A DNA stretch of 64,000 bases from a bacterium (GTDB lineage: Bacteria; Desulfobacterota; Binatia; DP-6), in assembly GCA_026129405.1 (NCBI GenBank), contig JAHCID010000010.1, positions 68,122 to 132,121 of the forward strand, in the 5' to 3' direction. Both the position numbers and the translations under genes were made by a program. Shown here one piece after another: positions 18,165 to 26,503 of this stretch (within the stretch, counting starts at the first letter, position 1; each line of letters begins with the position of its first letter). The notes under the pieces were generated by a model, which was given only the letters and a program-made list of their open reading frames with translations, was not told the origin of the DNA and did no database searches.

Positions 18165-19451
18165 ATGTCCGAGACGATCCTGGTGGTGGATGACGAGGCG
18201 AAGATCCGCCAGACGCTGCGCGGCGTGCTGACGGACGAGGGGTTCGACGTGGTGGAGGCCGACAACGGCCGCGCGGCGCTGGATGCGCTCGCGCACCAGG
18301 TGCCGCGCCTGGCGATCGTCGACATCTGGATGCCGGAGATGGACGGCGTCGAGCTGGTGCAGCGCATGCGCAGCCAGGTGCCCGAGCTGCCCATCATCGT
18401 CATCTCCGGCCACGGCACGATCGAGACCGCCGTGCGCGTCATCCAGCTGGGCGCGTTCGACTTCCTCGAGAAGCCGTTCCAGCTCGACGCGTTGCTGAAG
18501 GTCGTCGGCCGCGCGCTCGGCGGCCCGCTCGCCGAGGCGGCCGTCGCCGAGGTCGAGCCGCTCGCCGCCGCCAGCGAGCCCGCCGTGGCGCCGCCGCGGG
18601 CGCTGCCGCAGCGCACGATCGCCCGCAGCGTGGTGGTGAACGGCCAGGGGCTCCACTCGGGGGTCCGTACCGGCGTGATCCTCCAGCCGCTGCCCCCGGG
18701 CAGCGGCATCGTCTTCGGCGCGATCACGAGCGCCGACACGGTTCCCGCGCTCGTCGACCACGTCGACTCGACCGGCTATGCGACGACGCTCGTGCGCGGC
18801 GGCATGGTCGCGAAGACCGTCGAGCATCTGATGGCCGCGCTGCACGCGCACGGCATCACGAATCTGCTCGTGAAGATGCACGCCGAGGTGCCGATCCTCG
18901 ACGGCTCCGCCCTCGAGCTCTGCGACCTCGTCGCCGAGGGCGGTATCGTCGACCAGGACGCCACCATCGAGGAGCTCGCCGTCGACCGCCGCTACGCCGT
19001 CGGCTCCGACGACCCGAGCCAGAAGGGCATCTCCATCGAGCCTGCCGACTGCTTCGAGGTCCACTACGTCCTCGACTACCCACAGCCCGTCGGCCGTCAG
19101 GAGTACACCTTCCGCCTGACCGGTCCCGAGGCCTTCCGCGACGAGATCGCGCCGGCGCGCACGTTCGGCTTCGTGAAGGAGATCGAGACGCTCGAGGCGA
19201 TGGGTCTCGCCGCCGGCGGACGGCTCAACAACTTCATCCTGGTCGGCGACGAGGGCGTCGTGAACGCGCCGCTGCGCTTCGCCGACGAGTTCGTGCGCCA
19301 CAAGATCCTCGACGTGCTCGGCGACTTCTACCTGCTCGGCCGTCCGATCCGCGGCCGCATCTCGGCGCGCCGGACGGGCCACGGCGACAACGCCGCGCTG
19401 CTGCGGATCCTGCGCGAGCGCTTCGGCCTGCCGCCGCTGCGCGGCGCGTAG
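18165..19451 (+). CDS. lpxC: NtrX-type receiver domain fused to LpxC deacetylase
   Basis: This single 428-residue protein has two parts. Residues 1-120 are a CheY-like receiver with acidic pocket (VVDDEAK), phospho-acceptor Asp53 (VDIWMPEMDG), Ser81 (ISGHGTIETAV) and Lys103 (FDFLEKPF), closest in style to NtrX. After an Ala/Glu/Pro linker (about 120-148), residues 149-428 are UDP-3-O-acyl-GlcNAc deacetylase, the committed step of lipid A synthesis. It begins QRTIARSVVVNGQGLHSGVR. It keeps the catalytic set: Glu220-His221 (VEHLMAALHA), His379 and Asp383 (EFVRHKILDVLGD), and His406 (GHGDNAALL). AAGA/DNA-binding parts of NtrX are absent: the enzyme replaces the AAA+ and helix-turn-helix domains. 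The ATG is preceded by GGGAAGGAGAAACG. The gene pairs with the NtrY-like kinase. Confidence 0.95.
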   Translation: MSETILVVDDEAKIRQTLRGVLTDEGFDVVEADNGRAALDALAHQVPRLAIVDIWMPEMDGVELVQRMRSQVPELPIIVISGHGTIETAVRVIQLGAFDFLEKPFQLDALLKVVGRALGGPLAEAAVAEVEPLAAASEPAVAPPRALPQRTIARSVVVNGQGLHSGVRTGVILQPLPPGSGIVFGAITSADTVPALVDHVDSTGYATTLVRGGMVAKTVEHLMAALHAHGITNLLVKMHAEVPILDGSALELCDLVAEGGIVDQDATIEELAVDRRYAVGSDDPSQKGISIEPADCFEVHYVLDYPQPVGRQEYTFRLTGPEAFRDEIAPARTFGFVKEIETLEAMGLAAGGRLNNFILVGDEGVVNAPLRFADEFVRHKILDVLGDFYLLGRPIRGRISARRTGHGDNAALLRILRERFGLPPLRGA

Positions 19452-19455
19452 GCGG

Positions 19456-20295
19456 CTACGCCGGCGGCGGCACCAGCCGCCAGGCCACCACGTCGGCACG
19501 TCCCGCCGCGGCCCACACCGTGGCGTCGACGCGGCGGCGGACGGAGCCGACGCGCACGGTGATCGCGAGCGCGAAGTTGCGCGCGCGCGTCGTGCAGCGG
19601 GGGAGATCGTCGCAGGCGATCGGCACGGTCGCGCGGCGGGCGAGGATCTCGTCGGCGCGGGCGGCGTCGCCGAGCCAGGCGAGCAGCACCTCGCGCGGGG
19701 CCGTGTTCGGGTTGACGCCGGCCTCGCCGGCGACGGTGACGAACGGCCGCAGGCGCGCCAGCGTGCGCGCGTCGACGCCGCGCACGAGCCCGAGCTCGCC
19801 GACGCTGCGGAGCGGGGCGTTCGGCGGCGGCGTGCCGTCGCGGTAGGCTGCGCGCTCCGCGCCGTACGGGCGCGGGCGGTCGTCGGGATCGGTCCAGTCG
19901 GCGATCGCGTCGGCGAGCGCGCGGTCGAGCGCCAGGGCCTCGAGCAGGCGGGGCAGGGCGTCGGGTTCGGCGGTGCCGAGATCGAGGCGGCGGGCCTCGT
20001 CCTCGACGATGACCTCGACGCGGCCGCCGCCGAGTTCCTGCGGCGCGATCGGCTGCGCCCACGGCGCGTGGACGTCGTCGGGCTGGTCGAGCGCCGTCCA
20101 GTCCGCGAGCAGGGCGGCGGCGGTGGCGGCGGCCGAGCGCGCGAGGGCGTCGGCCTGGAGCGTCGCCAGCGCGGCACGCGTGCGGCGCTCGGCGCGCAGC
20201 GTGCCGGCGAGGACGCCGAGCGCGACCACGACCAGCGCCGCGAGCGCCGCCGTGACGGCGACCAGCGCGGCGCCGCGCTCAGCCGGGCGGGACAC
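19456..20295 (-). CDS. gspK: type II secretion minor pseudopilin GspK
   Basis: The 279-residue product is GspK, the large pseudopilin at the tip of the type II pseudopilus. The prepilin-like N-terminus (MSRPAERGAALVAVTAALAA) lacks Glu at position +5 of the mature chain, as is usual for GspK. It then has EARRLDLGTAEPD, WTDPDDRPRPYGAERAAY and GVNPNTAPREVLLAWLG, which are family motifs. It is the last gene of the operon and overlaps gspI. It converges with lpxC with only 4 bases between stops. Confidence 0.9.
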   Translation of the reverse strand: MSRPAERGAALVAVTAALAALVVVALGVLAGTLRAERRTRAALATLQADALARSAAATAAALLADWTALDQPDDVHAPWAQPIAPQELGGGRVEVIVEDEARRLDLGTAEPDALPRLLEALALDRALADAIADWTDPDDRPRPYGAERAAYRDGTPPPNAPLRSVGELGLVRGVDARTLARLRPFVTVAGEAGVNPNTAPREVLLAWLGDAARADEILARRATVPIACDDLPRCTTRARNFALAITVRVGSVRRRVDATVWAAAGRADVVAWRLVPPPA

Positions 20296-20641
20296 GCATC
20301 ACCTCCACGAGCTCGACCGGCTCGCCGCCGTCGTCGGGCCAGACGCGCACGCGGACGAGGCGCAGGGCGGGGTGCGGCGTGCCGGCGATCTCGGTCTCGG
20401 CACGCAGCCCCTGGACGCTGCCCGGATGGGTCCCGGGGCCCGGCGTCGCGAGCGCGGCCGCCGTCAGGACGCCCTCGGCGGCCCGCGCGGCCCGCAGTCG
20501 CGCCGCGTCGTGCGCGAGCCCGTCGACGCGGGCCGCCACGAGGCGCTGCGCCGCGGTCACCCCCGCGGCGAGCACGAGGCAGGCGACCAGCACCTCGACG
20601 AGGCCGAAGCCGCGGCTACGGGCGCGCGATCTCGGGCACAT
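20279..20641 (-). CDS. gspI: type II secretion minor pseudopilin GspI
   Basis: The 120-residue product has a type IV-prepilin N-terminus (RSRGFGLVEVLVACLVLAAG) with processing expected between Gly and Phe and Glu at +5. The rest has the size and ending (LRLVRVRVWPDDGG, VELVEVMRV) of GspI, which initiates the pseudopilus tip together with GspJ and GspK. It overlaps gspN upstream and gspK downstream, so expression is coupled. Confidence 0.82.
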   Translation of the reverse strand: MCPRSRARSRGFGLVEVLVACLVLAAGVTAAQRLVAARVDGLAHDAARLRAARAAEGVLTAAALATPGPGTHPGSVQGLRAETEIAGTPHPALRLVRVRVWPDDGGEPVELVEVMRVPPG

Positions 20642-21449
20642 TGAGCGTCCCCACGATGAGGAAGTCGCGCGTGCCGTTCGCGCCGCGCGGCAGGTTCTCG
20701 AGCAGGCGCAGGAGACGCGGCGGCGCGCCGGGCTGCGGCGTCAGCGTGACGCGGAGGCGCAGCGTGCTCTGCTCGAAGCTCTGCGCCAGGCGCATCTCGC
20801 CCTGGGCCGTCAGCTGGAGGTCGGGGCCCTCGGCGCCGACGTCGCCGACGACGAGGCGCTGATCCTTCAGCGTCCAGCGCAGCCCGGCGCGGTCGGCGCG
20901 CAGCGGCAGGTCCTCGAACTGCGGCAGCGGCGGCTCGAAGGTGACGTGCCGTATCTCGAGCTCGCCGTCGCCCTCCGCCGGGCTCGTCACCGGCAGGACG
21001 AGGCGTGTCTCGCCGGTGGTGCGGCCCGAGAGCGGCAGCGGCTGGCCGAACATCGGCAGGCAGGTGGCGAGGTCGACGTTCTTCCAGTCGACGTCGAACG
21101 TGCGCACGTTGTTCTGCAGGTCGAACGAGCCGCCGATCTCGCCGAGGCACATCTCGGCGCTGACGTGCCAGGGGCGCCCGAGGGGGTCGTGCAGGAAGGC
21201 GAGCCAGGACGGCCGGAAGCGGAAGTACGTCGCCGCCAGCACCTCGCGACCCTCGGGCGAGCGCACGACGAGGTCGTCGAAGATGATGCCCCACGGGCGC
21301 AGCCGCGCGTGCGAGAACGTGAGGACCTGGGTGCCGGGCGGGATCACCCGATCGAGCACCCAGCGGATCACCGTGTCGGTCGGGAAGGTGACCGCCAGGA
21401 CGACGGTGAAGACCACCAGCGCGATCAGGAAGCGGCGCAGCCATCTCAT
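20616..21449 (-). CDS. gspN: type II secretion protein GspN
   Basis: The 277-residue product has one N-terminal membrane anchor (FLIALVVFTVVLAVTFPTDT) and a periplasmic beta-rich domain (GTQVLTFSHARLRPWGIIFD, LSGRTTGETRLVLPV). This is the pattern of GspN, an accessory inner-membrane component whose fold resembles bacterial lipid-handling beta proteins. Its role in secretion is poorly defined and it is missing from many systems. The ATG overlaps the gspM stop. Confidence 0.82.
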   Translation of the reverse strand: MRWLRRFLIALVVFTVVLAVTFPTDTVIRWVLDRVIPPGTQVLTFSHARLRPWGIIFDDLVVRSPEGREVLAATYFRFRPSWLAFLHDPLGRPWHVSAEMCLGEIGGSFDLQNNVRTFDVDWKNVDLATCLPMFGQPLPLSGRTTGETRLVLPVTSPAEGDGELEIRHVTFEPPLPQFEDLPLRADRAGLRWTLKDQRLVVGDVGAEGPDLQLTAQGEMRLAQSFEQSTLRLRVTLTPQPGAPPRLLRLLENLPRGANGTRDFLIVGTLNVPEIARP

Positions 21450-21997
21450 CGGGGGACTCCCGGCTGGGTATCGCGCACGAGCGTGCGGATCTCGAGCACG
21501 ACGTCGAAGCGACGGCCGTCGTCGGGATGCTTCTGGAGGTCGAGGCGGCTCACCCCGAGCGGCGGGCTGGCCTCGCCGAGCGTGTGCAGCAGGCGCACCG
21601 TCTCGTCGAGCGAGGCGCCGGCCAGCCGCAGCGTCACGCCCTCCTCGCGCAGCCCGCCCGCCGTCCGGCCGCCGGCGACCGGTGCCATGCCGGCGATGCG
21701 CTGGCGGCCGACGACGGCGTCGGCGGTGGTCTCGAGGCGCGTCAGGAGCGAGCCGGCGGCAACGGGATCGCCCGCGGCCGGGGTCGCGGCGATCTCGGCG
21801 GCGAGCGCCCGGATGCGCGCCAGCTCGCGCATCGCGGCCTCGACGCGTCCCCGTCGCGCCGCGAGGTCGTCACGCACCGCGCCGGCGACGAGCAGCGCGA
21901 GCCCGAGCGCGGCGGCCCCGGCGACGGCGAGGACGAGCGCCCGCTCGCGCGGGGCGCGGCCGGCGAGCCAGCTGCGGCCGGCGACGAGGACGCTCAC
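21446..21997 (-). CDS. gspM: type II secretion protein GspM
   Basis: The 183-residue product has a single N-terminal transmembrane helix (RALVLAVAGAAALGLALLVA), a coiled-coil-like stretch, and a periplasmic ferredoxin-like domain (GVTLRLAGASLDETVRLLHT, GVSRLDLQKHPDDGRRFDVV). This is the architecture of GspM, which partners GspL on the inner-membrane platform. The GTG start overlaps the gspL stop. Its own frame is intact. Confidence 0.85.
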   Translation of the reverse strand: MSVLVAGRSWLAGRAPRERALVLAVAGAAALGLALLVAGAVRDDLAARRGRVEAAMRELARIRALAAEIAATPAAGDPVAAGSLLTRLETTADAVVGRQRIAGMAPVAGGRTAGGLREEGVTLRLAGASLDETVRLLHTLGEASPPLGVSRLDLQKHPDDGRRFDVVLEIRTLVRDTQPGVPR

Positions 21998-23309
21998 GAC
22001 GGTGCCCCTCCCGCCCAGCGCTCGATGCGCAGCCGGAACTCCACGCCCCGGCCGTCGACGGTGCTGCGCGTCTCCTCCGCGATCACCTCGCGCACGAACG
22101 GCGACGCCGCGAGCGCGCGGCGGAGCGCGTCGACGGCGTCGAACGCGGCGCAGCGGCCGTGCATGCGCACGGTCTCGCCGTCGATGCCGACCTCGTCGAG
22201 ATCGAGCGCCAACGCCGCGGGCACGCGGCTGCTGAGGTCGCGCAGCACCTCCAGCACGGAGTGCGACGGCGTGCCGACGCGGCGTCGCAGCTCGGACGCC
22301 TCGCCGAGCCGCGCGCGCGCCTCGGCCGGCGGCACGTTGGGCAGGGCCGCGGCGGCGGCGGCGTCGGCCGCGCGCGCGAGCGCCGCCTCGCGGCGGGCGA
22401 GGTCGACGTGCACGGAAGCGGGTCGAGGACGCCGAGGAGGACGGCGGCGACGGCGAGACGGCACGCAGGCGCGGGCGCCAGCCGCGTCCGCCCGCGGGGT
22501 GGCGGTCAGGACGGGCGCTGGTGACCGCGGCGTCGGTGACGAGGCCGAGCGCGACCGCGCCGGCGTCGCGTCGGCCGTGTCGAGCGCGTCGGCGAGCCGG
22601 CGCGGCGCGGCCGGCGGCGTCGAGGGCGGCGACGAGCGCCCCGGCGTCCAGGCCGGCGACGAGCAGCGGCGCCGGGCGCGTCGAGAGCGCGGCCAGCGTC
22701 CACGCGAGCTCGGCCGCGAGCGCAGGTCGGCTGCGTCGAGCCCGCGCAGCGCGGTGAGTCGCCCGGCGCGCCGGCAGGTGACGGCGCTGTGCGCGCCGTC
22801 GGCGGCGACGACGAGGGTCGCGTCGGCGAGCCGCGCGCCGGCTCAACCCAGGCCGGCAGCGGCGCGAGGACTCGATGCGGCCGGCAGGCGAACCGTGGCG
22901 CGCGCGAAGGCGGGCGCGGATCGCGTCGAGGGTCCGCGTCGCGCACGGCGGCGGCAGGACGCGGCCGCGGCCGGCGCCGGCGTCGACCCGCGTGCTCGCG
23001 ACGCGGGTGCCGTCCGGCGTGGAAGGGAGGCGTCCCAGCAGCTCGAGCGGGGCGACCTCGGCGAGACGGCTGCGATCGCCGAAGGGCAGCTCCAGGATGC
23101 GGTGGGTCACACGCTGGGGCGCAAAAGGGCGACGTGCACCGCCGCGGGTCGCTCGGCGGCCAGCGCCGCGGGGATCGCGTCGCCGTCGTCGGCACCGCCG
23201 CGTGCCGCTCGACGCCGAGCGGCCGCAGCCGCCGCCGAGCGTGCGCTCGGCGCGCGCGATGCGCAGCGCGTGGGGCCAGGTCGAGGCCGATCTCCAGGCG
23301 CCGCGCCAT
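21994..23309 (-). pseudogene. gspL: type II secretion protein GspL, multiply frameshifted
   Basis: This encodes GspL, the cytoplasmic actin-like plus periplasmic component that links the GspE ATPase to the membrane platform. The start reads MARRLEIGLDL and, after removal of one C, HALRIARAERTLGG. Further coding fragments occur in alternating frames: VTHRILELPFGDRSRLAEVA, ARLADATLVVAADGAHSAV, and LAAELAWTLAALSTRPAPLL. The last 150 codons are intact (SVHVDLARREAALARAADAA ... VDGRGVEFRLRIERW), giving the periplasmic domain. The total span equals a normal GspL of about 430 residues. At least six frame changes are needed, yet codon use stays coding-like. That suggests sequence errors rather than old decay. 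Confidence 0.7.
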
Positions 23310-23311
23310 CG

Positions 23312-23853
23312 TCAGCCCTGTCGTCCCGCAGGCGCACGTGGACCGCGAGCGGCGCGCCGCTCGCCGAGAAAAGCTGGACCTCGACACGACGCGACGGCGC
23401 GAACGGCGCCGGTGCAGTCAGGCGCCCAACCGTCGGCGCCCGCGCAGCTAGCCCGCAGCCCGTCACGACGCCTGCAGGCCGCACGTCGGGCTCCCGCGGC
23501 GCCGCCGCCCCGGCCGACGCGTGCCCGGCGCACCAGCGCGCCGTCCTCGGGCCCCAGGTGACCACCGCCGGCACCGGCTCGCGCAGCGCGAGGCAAAAGG
23601 TCGTCGCCGGCGCCGCGCCCGACACGGCAAGGGCTTCGACGACGCAGGCGGCGAGGTCGTCGCGCAGCGCCTGGAGGGCGTCCTCGGTCTGCGCCAGCGC
23701 CGCCGTGCGCGCGGCCGTGCGGGCCCGCGCGGCGTCGGCCTCGCGCACGGCGCTCGCCGCGAGCAGGAGCAAGGCCGCGGTGGCGGCGAGGGCGAGCGAC
23801 AGCTCGAGCAGCGTGAAGCCGGCGCGGCGGGGGCTGGGGCGCGCGTGTCTCAT
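23312..23853 (-). CDS. gspJ: type II secretion minor pseudopilin, GspJ-like (3' end uncertain)
   Basis: The product starts MRHARPSPRRAGFTLLELSL, a prepilin signal with Gly-Phe cleavage site and Glu at +5. It continues with TEDALQALRDDLAACVVEAL, typical of GspJ. About 180 residues fit the family. The primary frame runs past the gspL start without a stop, whereas a TGA in another frame lies 3 bases before the gspL ATG. A small shift near the end is therefore likely. GspH is an alternative label, but the length and the ALxALRxDL block favour GspJ. ATG overlaps the gspF stop. Confidence 0.7.
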
Positions 23854-25035
23854 GGGGTGGTGAACGGATCCAGCGAGAGGAGCGGGACCAGCACCGTCAG
23901 CACGACGACGAGCACCGCGGCGCCGAGCGCGAGGACGAGCGCCGGCTCGAGCAGCGCCGTCGCCGCGACCACGCGGCGCTCGACCTCCGCGTCCTGTGCC
24001 GCTGCCGCGTGCTCGAGCGCCTCGGGCAGCGTGCCGCCGCGCTCGCCGGTGGCGACCAGCCGCACGACCGACGGCGCCACGATGGGATGCGCGTTGGGGC
24101 CGGTGCGAGCGCCCCGCCGGTGCGGGCGGCGTCGCGCGCCGCCCGCACGGCGTCGGCCGCCGGGCCGCCGCCGGTCGCAGCCGCCGCCAGCTCGAGCGCG
24201 TCCTCCAGCCGCACGCCGCTCGCGAGCAGCGTGCCGAGCGTGCGCAGCGCGCGGGCGTGCGCGGCGGCGACGGCGATGGGACCGGCGACGGGAAGGCGGA
24301 CGAAGGGCGTCGCGCCGCGCGCGGCCGGCGGGCGTGCGCAGCCAGGTCGCGAGCGCGGCCGTCCCGGCGACGGCGGCGATCGCCAGCCACCAGGTCGCCT
24401 CGAGCCCGCCCGCGAGCGCGAGGAGCGCGCGGCTCGCCGGCGGCAGGCGTGCCCCGGTCTCGGCCGCGAGCGCGCCCATCTGCGGCACGACCCACACCAG
24501 CAGCGCGACCAGCGTGCCGAGCGTGACGACGCCGACCACGGCGGGATAGACGAGGGCGGCGCGCAGGCGCGCGCGCAGCGCCGCCATCGCCTCGGCGTGG
24601 ACGGCGACGCGCAGGAGGACGTCGCCGAGCGTGCCGCCGGTCTCGCCGGCGCGGATCAGCGCGCACCAGGCGGGCGGAAAGACGTGCGGGCTGGCGGCGA
24701 AGGCGTCGGCCAGCGTGCCGCCTTCACGCACGCGGGCGCGGGCCAGGGTCAGGGCCGCGTCGAGCGTGCGCTCGCGGGTGGCCGCGGCGGCGTCCTCCAG
24801 CGCCTCGGCGAGCGCGGCACGCCGCCGCGCACGGCACCGCGAGCTGGCGCAGGAGGCCCGCGACCTCGGCCGCGGCGACGCGGCCGCCGCCCGCGGCCCG
24901 GCTCTCGTCGAGCACGGTTGGGAAGACGCCGCGGGCGCGCAGCGCCTCCCACGCGCCCTGGCGACTGTCGGCGTCGATCACGCCCTGCGTGGCGCGGCCG
25001 GCGTCGGTGAAGGCGCGGTAGGCGAAGACGGGCAT
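23850..25035 (-). pseudogene. gspF: type II secretion inner-membrane platform GspF, frameshifted
   Basis: GspF is the polytopic platform protein. The start is intact: MPVFAYRAFTDAGRATQGVI, DSRQGAWEALRARGVFPTVL, GLLRQLAV. The frame then changes at about 24820-24850 before REGGTLADAFAASPHVFPPA, followed by ALIRAGETGGTLGDVLLRVA and the first membrane helix (ALVYPAVVGVVTLGTLVALL). It changes again around 24330 and 24110 before VVRLVATGERGGTLPEALEH and the last helix (LVLALGAAVLVVVLTVLVPL). Total length (about 395 codons) equals a normal GspF. All domains are recognisable, so errors in the assembly are a serious alternative to true loss. Confidence 0.75.
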
Positions 25036-26503
25036 CAGCCGCGCACCTCGCCGTCCTCGATCACCCGGCGCACCTCGGCGGCGGTGGTGACGCCGGCGGC
25101 GATCTTGTCGCGGCCGTCGTCGTCGAGCGTGCGCAGGCCGGCGGCGCCCGCGTGGCGGCGCAGGGTCGCCGTGTCGGCGCGCTCGAGGAGACGCGCGCGC
25201 AGGCCGTCGTCGGGGAGCAGCAGCTCGTAGAGGCCGGTGCGACCGCGGTAGCCGGTGCCGCGACAGCCGCCGCAGCCGCGGCCGTCGCAGTCGGCGCAGC
25301 GTACGCGCACGAGACGCTGCGCCAGCACGCCGGTCACCGCCGAGGCGACGAGGTAGGGCTCGGCGCCCATGTCGAGCAGGCGCGTGAGGGCGCCGGCGGC
25401 GTCCGAGGTGTGCAGCGTCGCGAGCACGAGGTGCCCGGTCAGCGCGGCGCGGATCGCGATCTCCATCGTCTCGCGGTCGCGGATCTCGCCCACCAGGATG
25501 ACATCGGGGTCTTGCCGCAGGATCGCACGCAGGCCGGCGGCGAAGTCGAGGCCGATGCGCGGGCGCACCTCCATCTGGCCGATGCCGGCGAGCCGGTACT
25601 CGACCGGATCTTCGATCGTGAGGACGTTGCGCGTCCCGGCGGCGAGACGTGCGAGCGCGGCGTAGAGGGTCGTCGTCTTGCCGCTGCCGGTGGGCCCGGT
25701 GACGAGGACGAAGCCGTGGCTGCGGGCGAGCAGGGTCTCGAAGCCGGCGAGGGCGGCGGCGCCGAGCCCGAGCGCGCCGAGGTCGCGGCGGATGCTGGCG
25801 CGGTCGAGCAGGCGCAGGACGAGGCGCTCGCCGCCGGTGGTGGGCACGACCGAGACGCGCACGTCGACGTCGCGCCCGCCGACGCGCACGGCGATGCGGC
25901 CGTCCTGCGGCAGGCGGCGCTCGGCGATGTCGAGGCCGGCCATGATCTTGGTCCGCGCGACCACCGCGCCGTGCAGCGCGAGCGGCGCCTCGACCACGTC
26001 GTGCAGCACGCCGTCGATGCGGAAGCGCACGCCCACGCGCCGCTCCGACGGCTCGACGTGGACGTCGCTGGCGCCGGCGCGCACCGCCTCGCAGAGGACG
26101 GCGTTGACGAAGCGGATCGCGGGCGCGTCGTCGCCGGCTTCGAGCAGGTCGGGCACGTCCTCGAGCGGCGCCTCGGGCAGCTCCAGGCGCTCGCCGAGCG
26201 CGGCGTCGCTCGCCGCCGCGCCGGCGGCGTCGTCGTAGGCCCGGTCGATGGCGGCGCGCAGGGCGTCGGCGGCCATGCGCTGGATGCGGACGGGGCGGCC
26301 GAAGACGAAGCGCAGGTCGTCCAGCGCCGCCAGCGCCGAGCCCGGGTCGGCGATCGCGACGCGGACGGCGTCGGGCTCGTCGGCGAGCGGCAGCACGAGG
26401 TGCCGGCGCGCCCACTGCATCGGCACGGCGGCGAGCAGCGTGCGCGCCGGGGCGGCGGCGGCACGCGCCGCGGCAGCGTGGCCGCGTGCACGGGCGCGCT
26501 CAT
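25035..26503 (-). CDS. gspE: type II secretion ATPase GspE (N-terminal frameshift)
   Basis: GspE is the cytoplasmic hexameric ATPase that powers pseudopilus assembly. The main frame (from about 26426) has ASDVHVEPSERRVGVRFRID, Walker A LVTGPTGSGKTTTLYAAL, the Asp box IEDPVEYRL, Walker B-like DPDVILVGEIRDRETMEIAI, and ATLHTSDAAGALTRLLDMG. A tetracysteine zinc motif follows (VRCADCDGRGCGGC). The first codons from ATG 26503, which overlaps the gspD stop, are in another frame. A missing base around 26440-26465 would join them as ARTLLAAVPMQWARRHLVLP. The core enzyme is otherwise complete. Confidence 0.9.

Noticed and set aside
22506-23387. Plus- and minus-strand open frames of several hundred codons in the gspL region as separate novel genes
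   Set aside because: They are frame fragments of one gspL gene or their shadows; the recognisable pieces line up in order with a single GspL.
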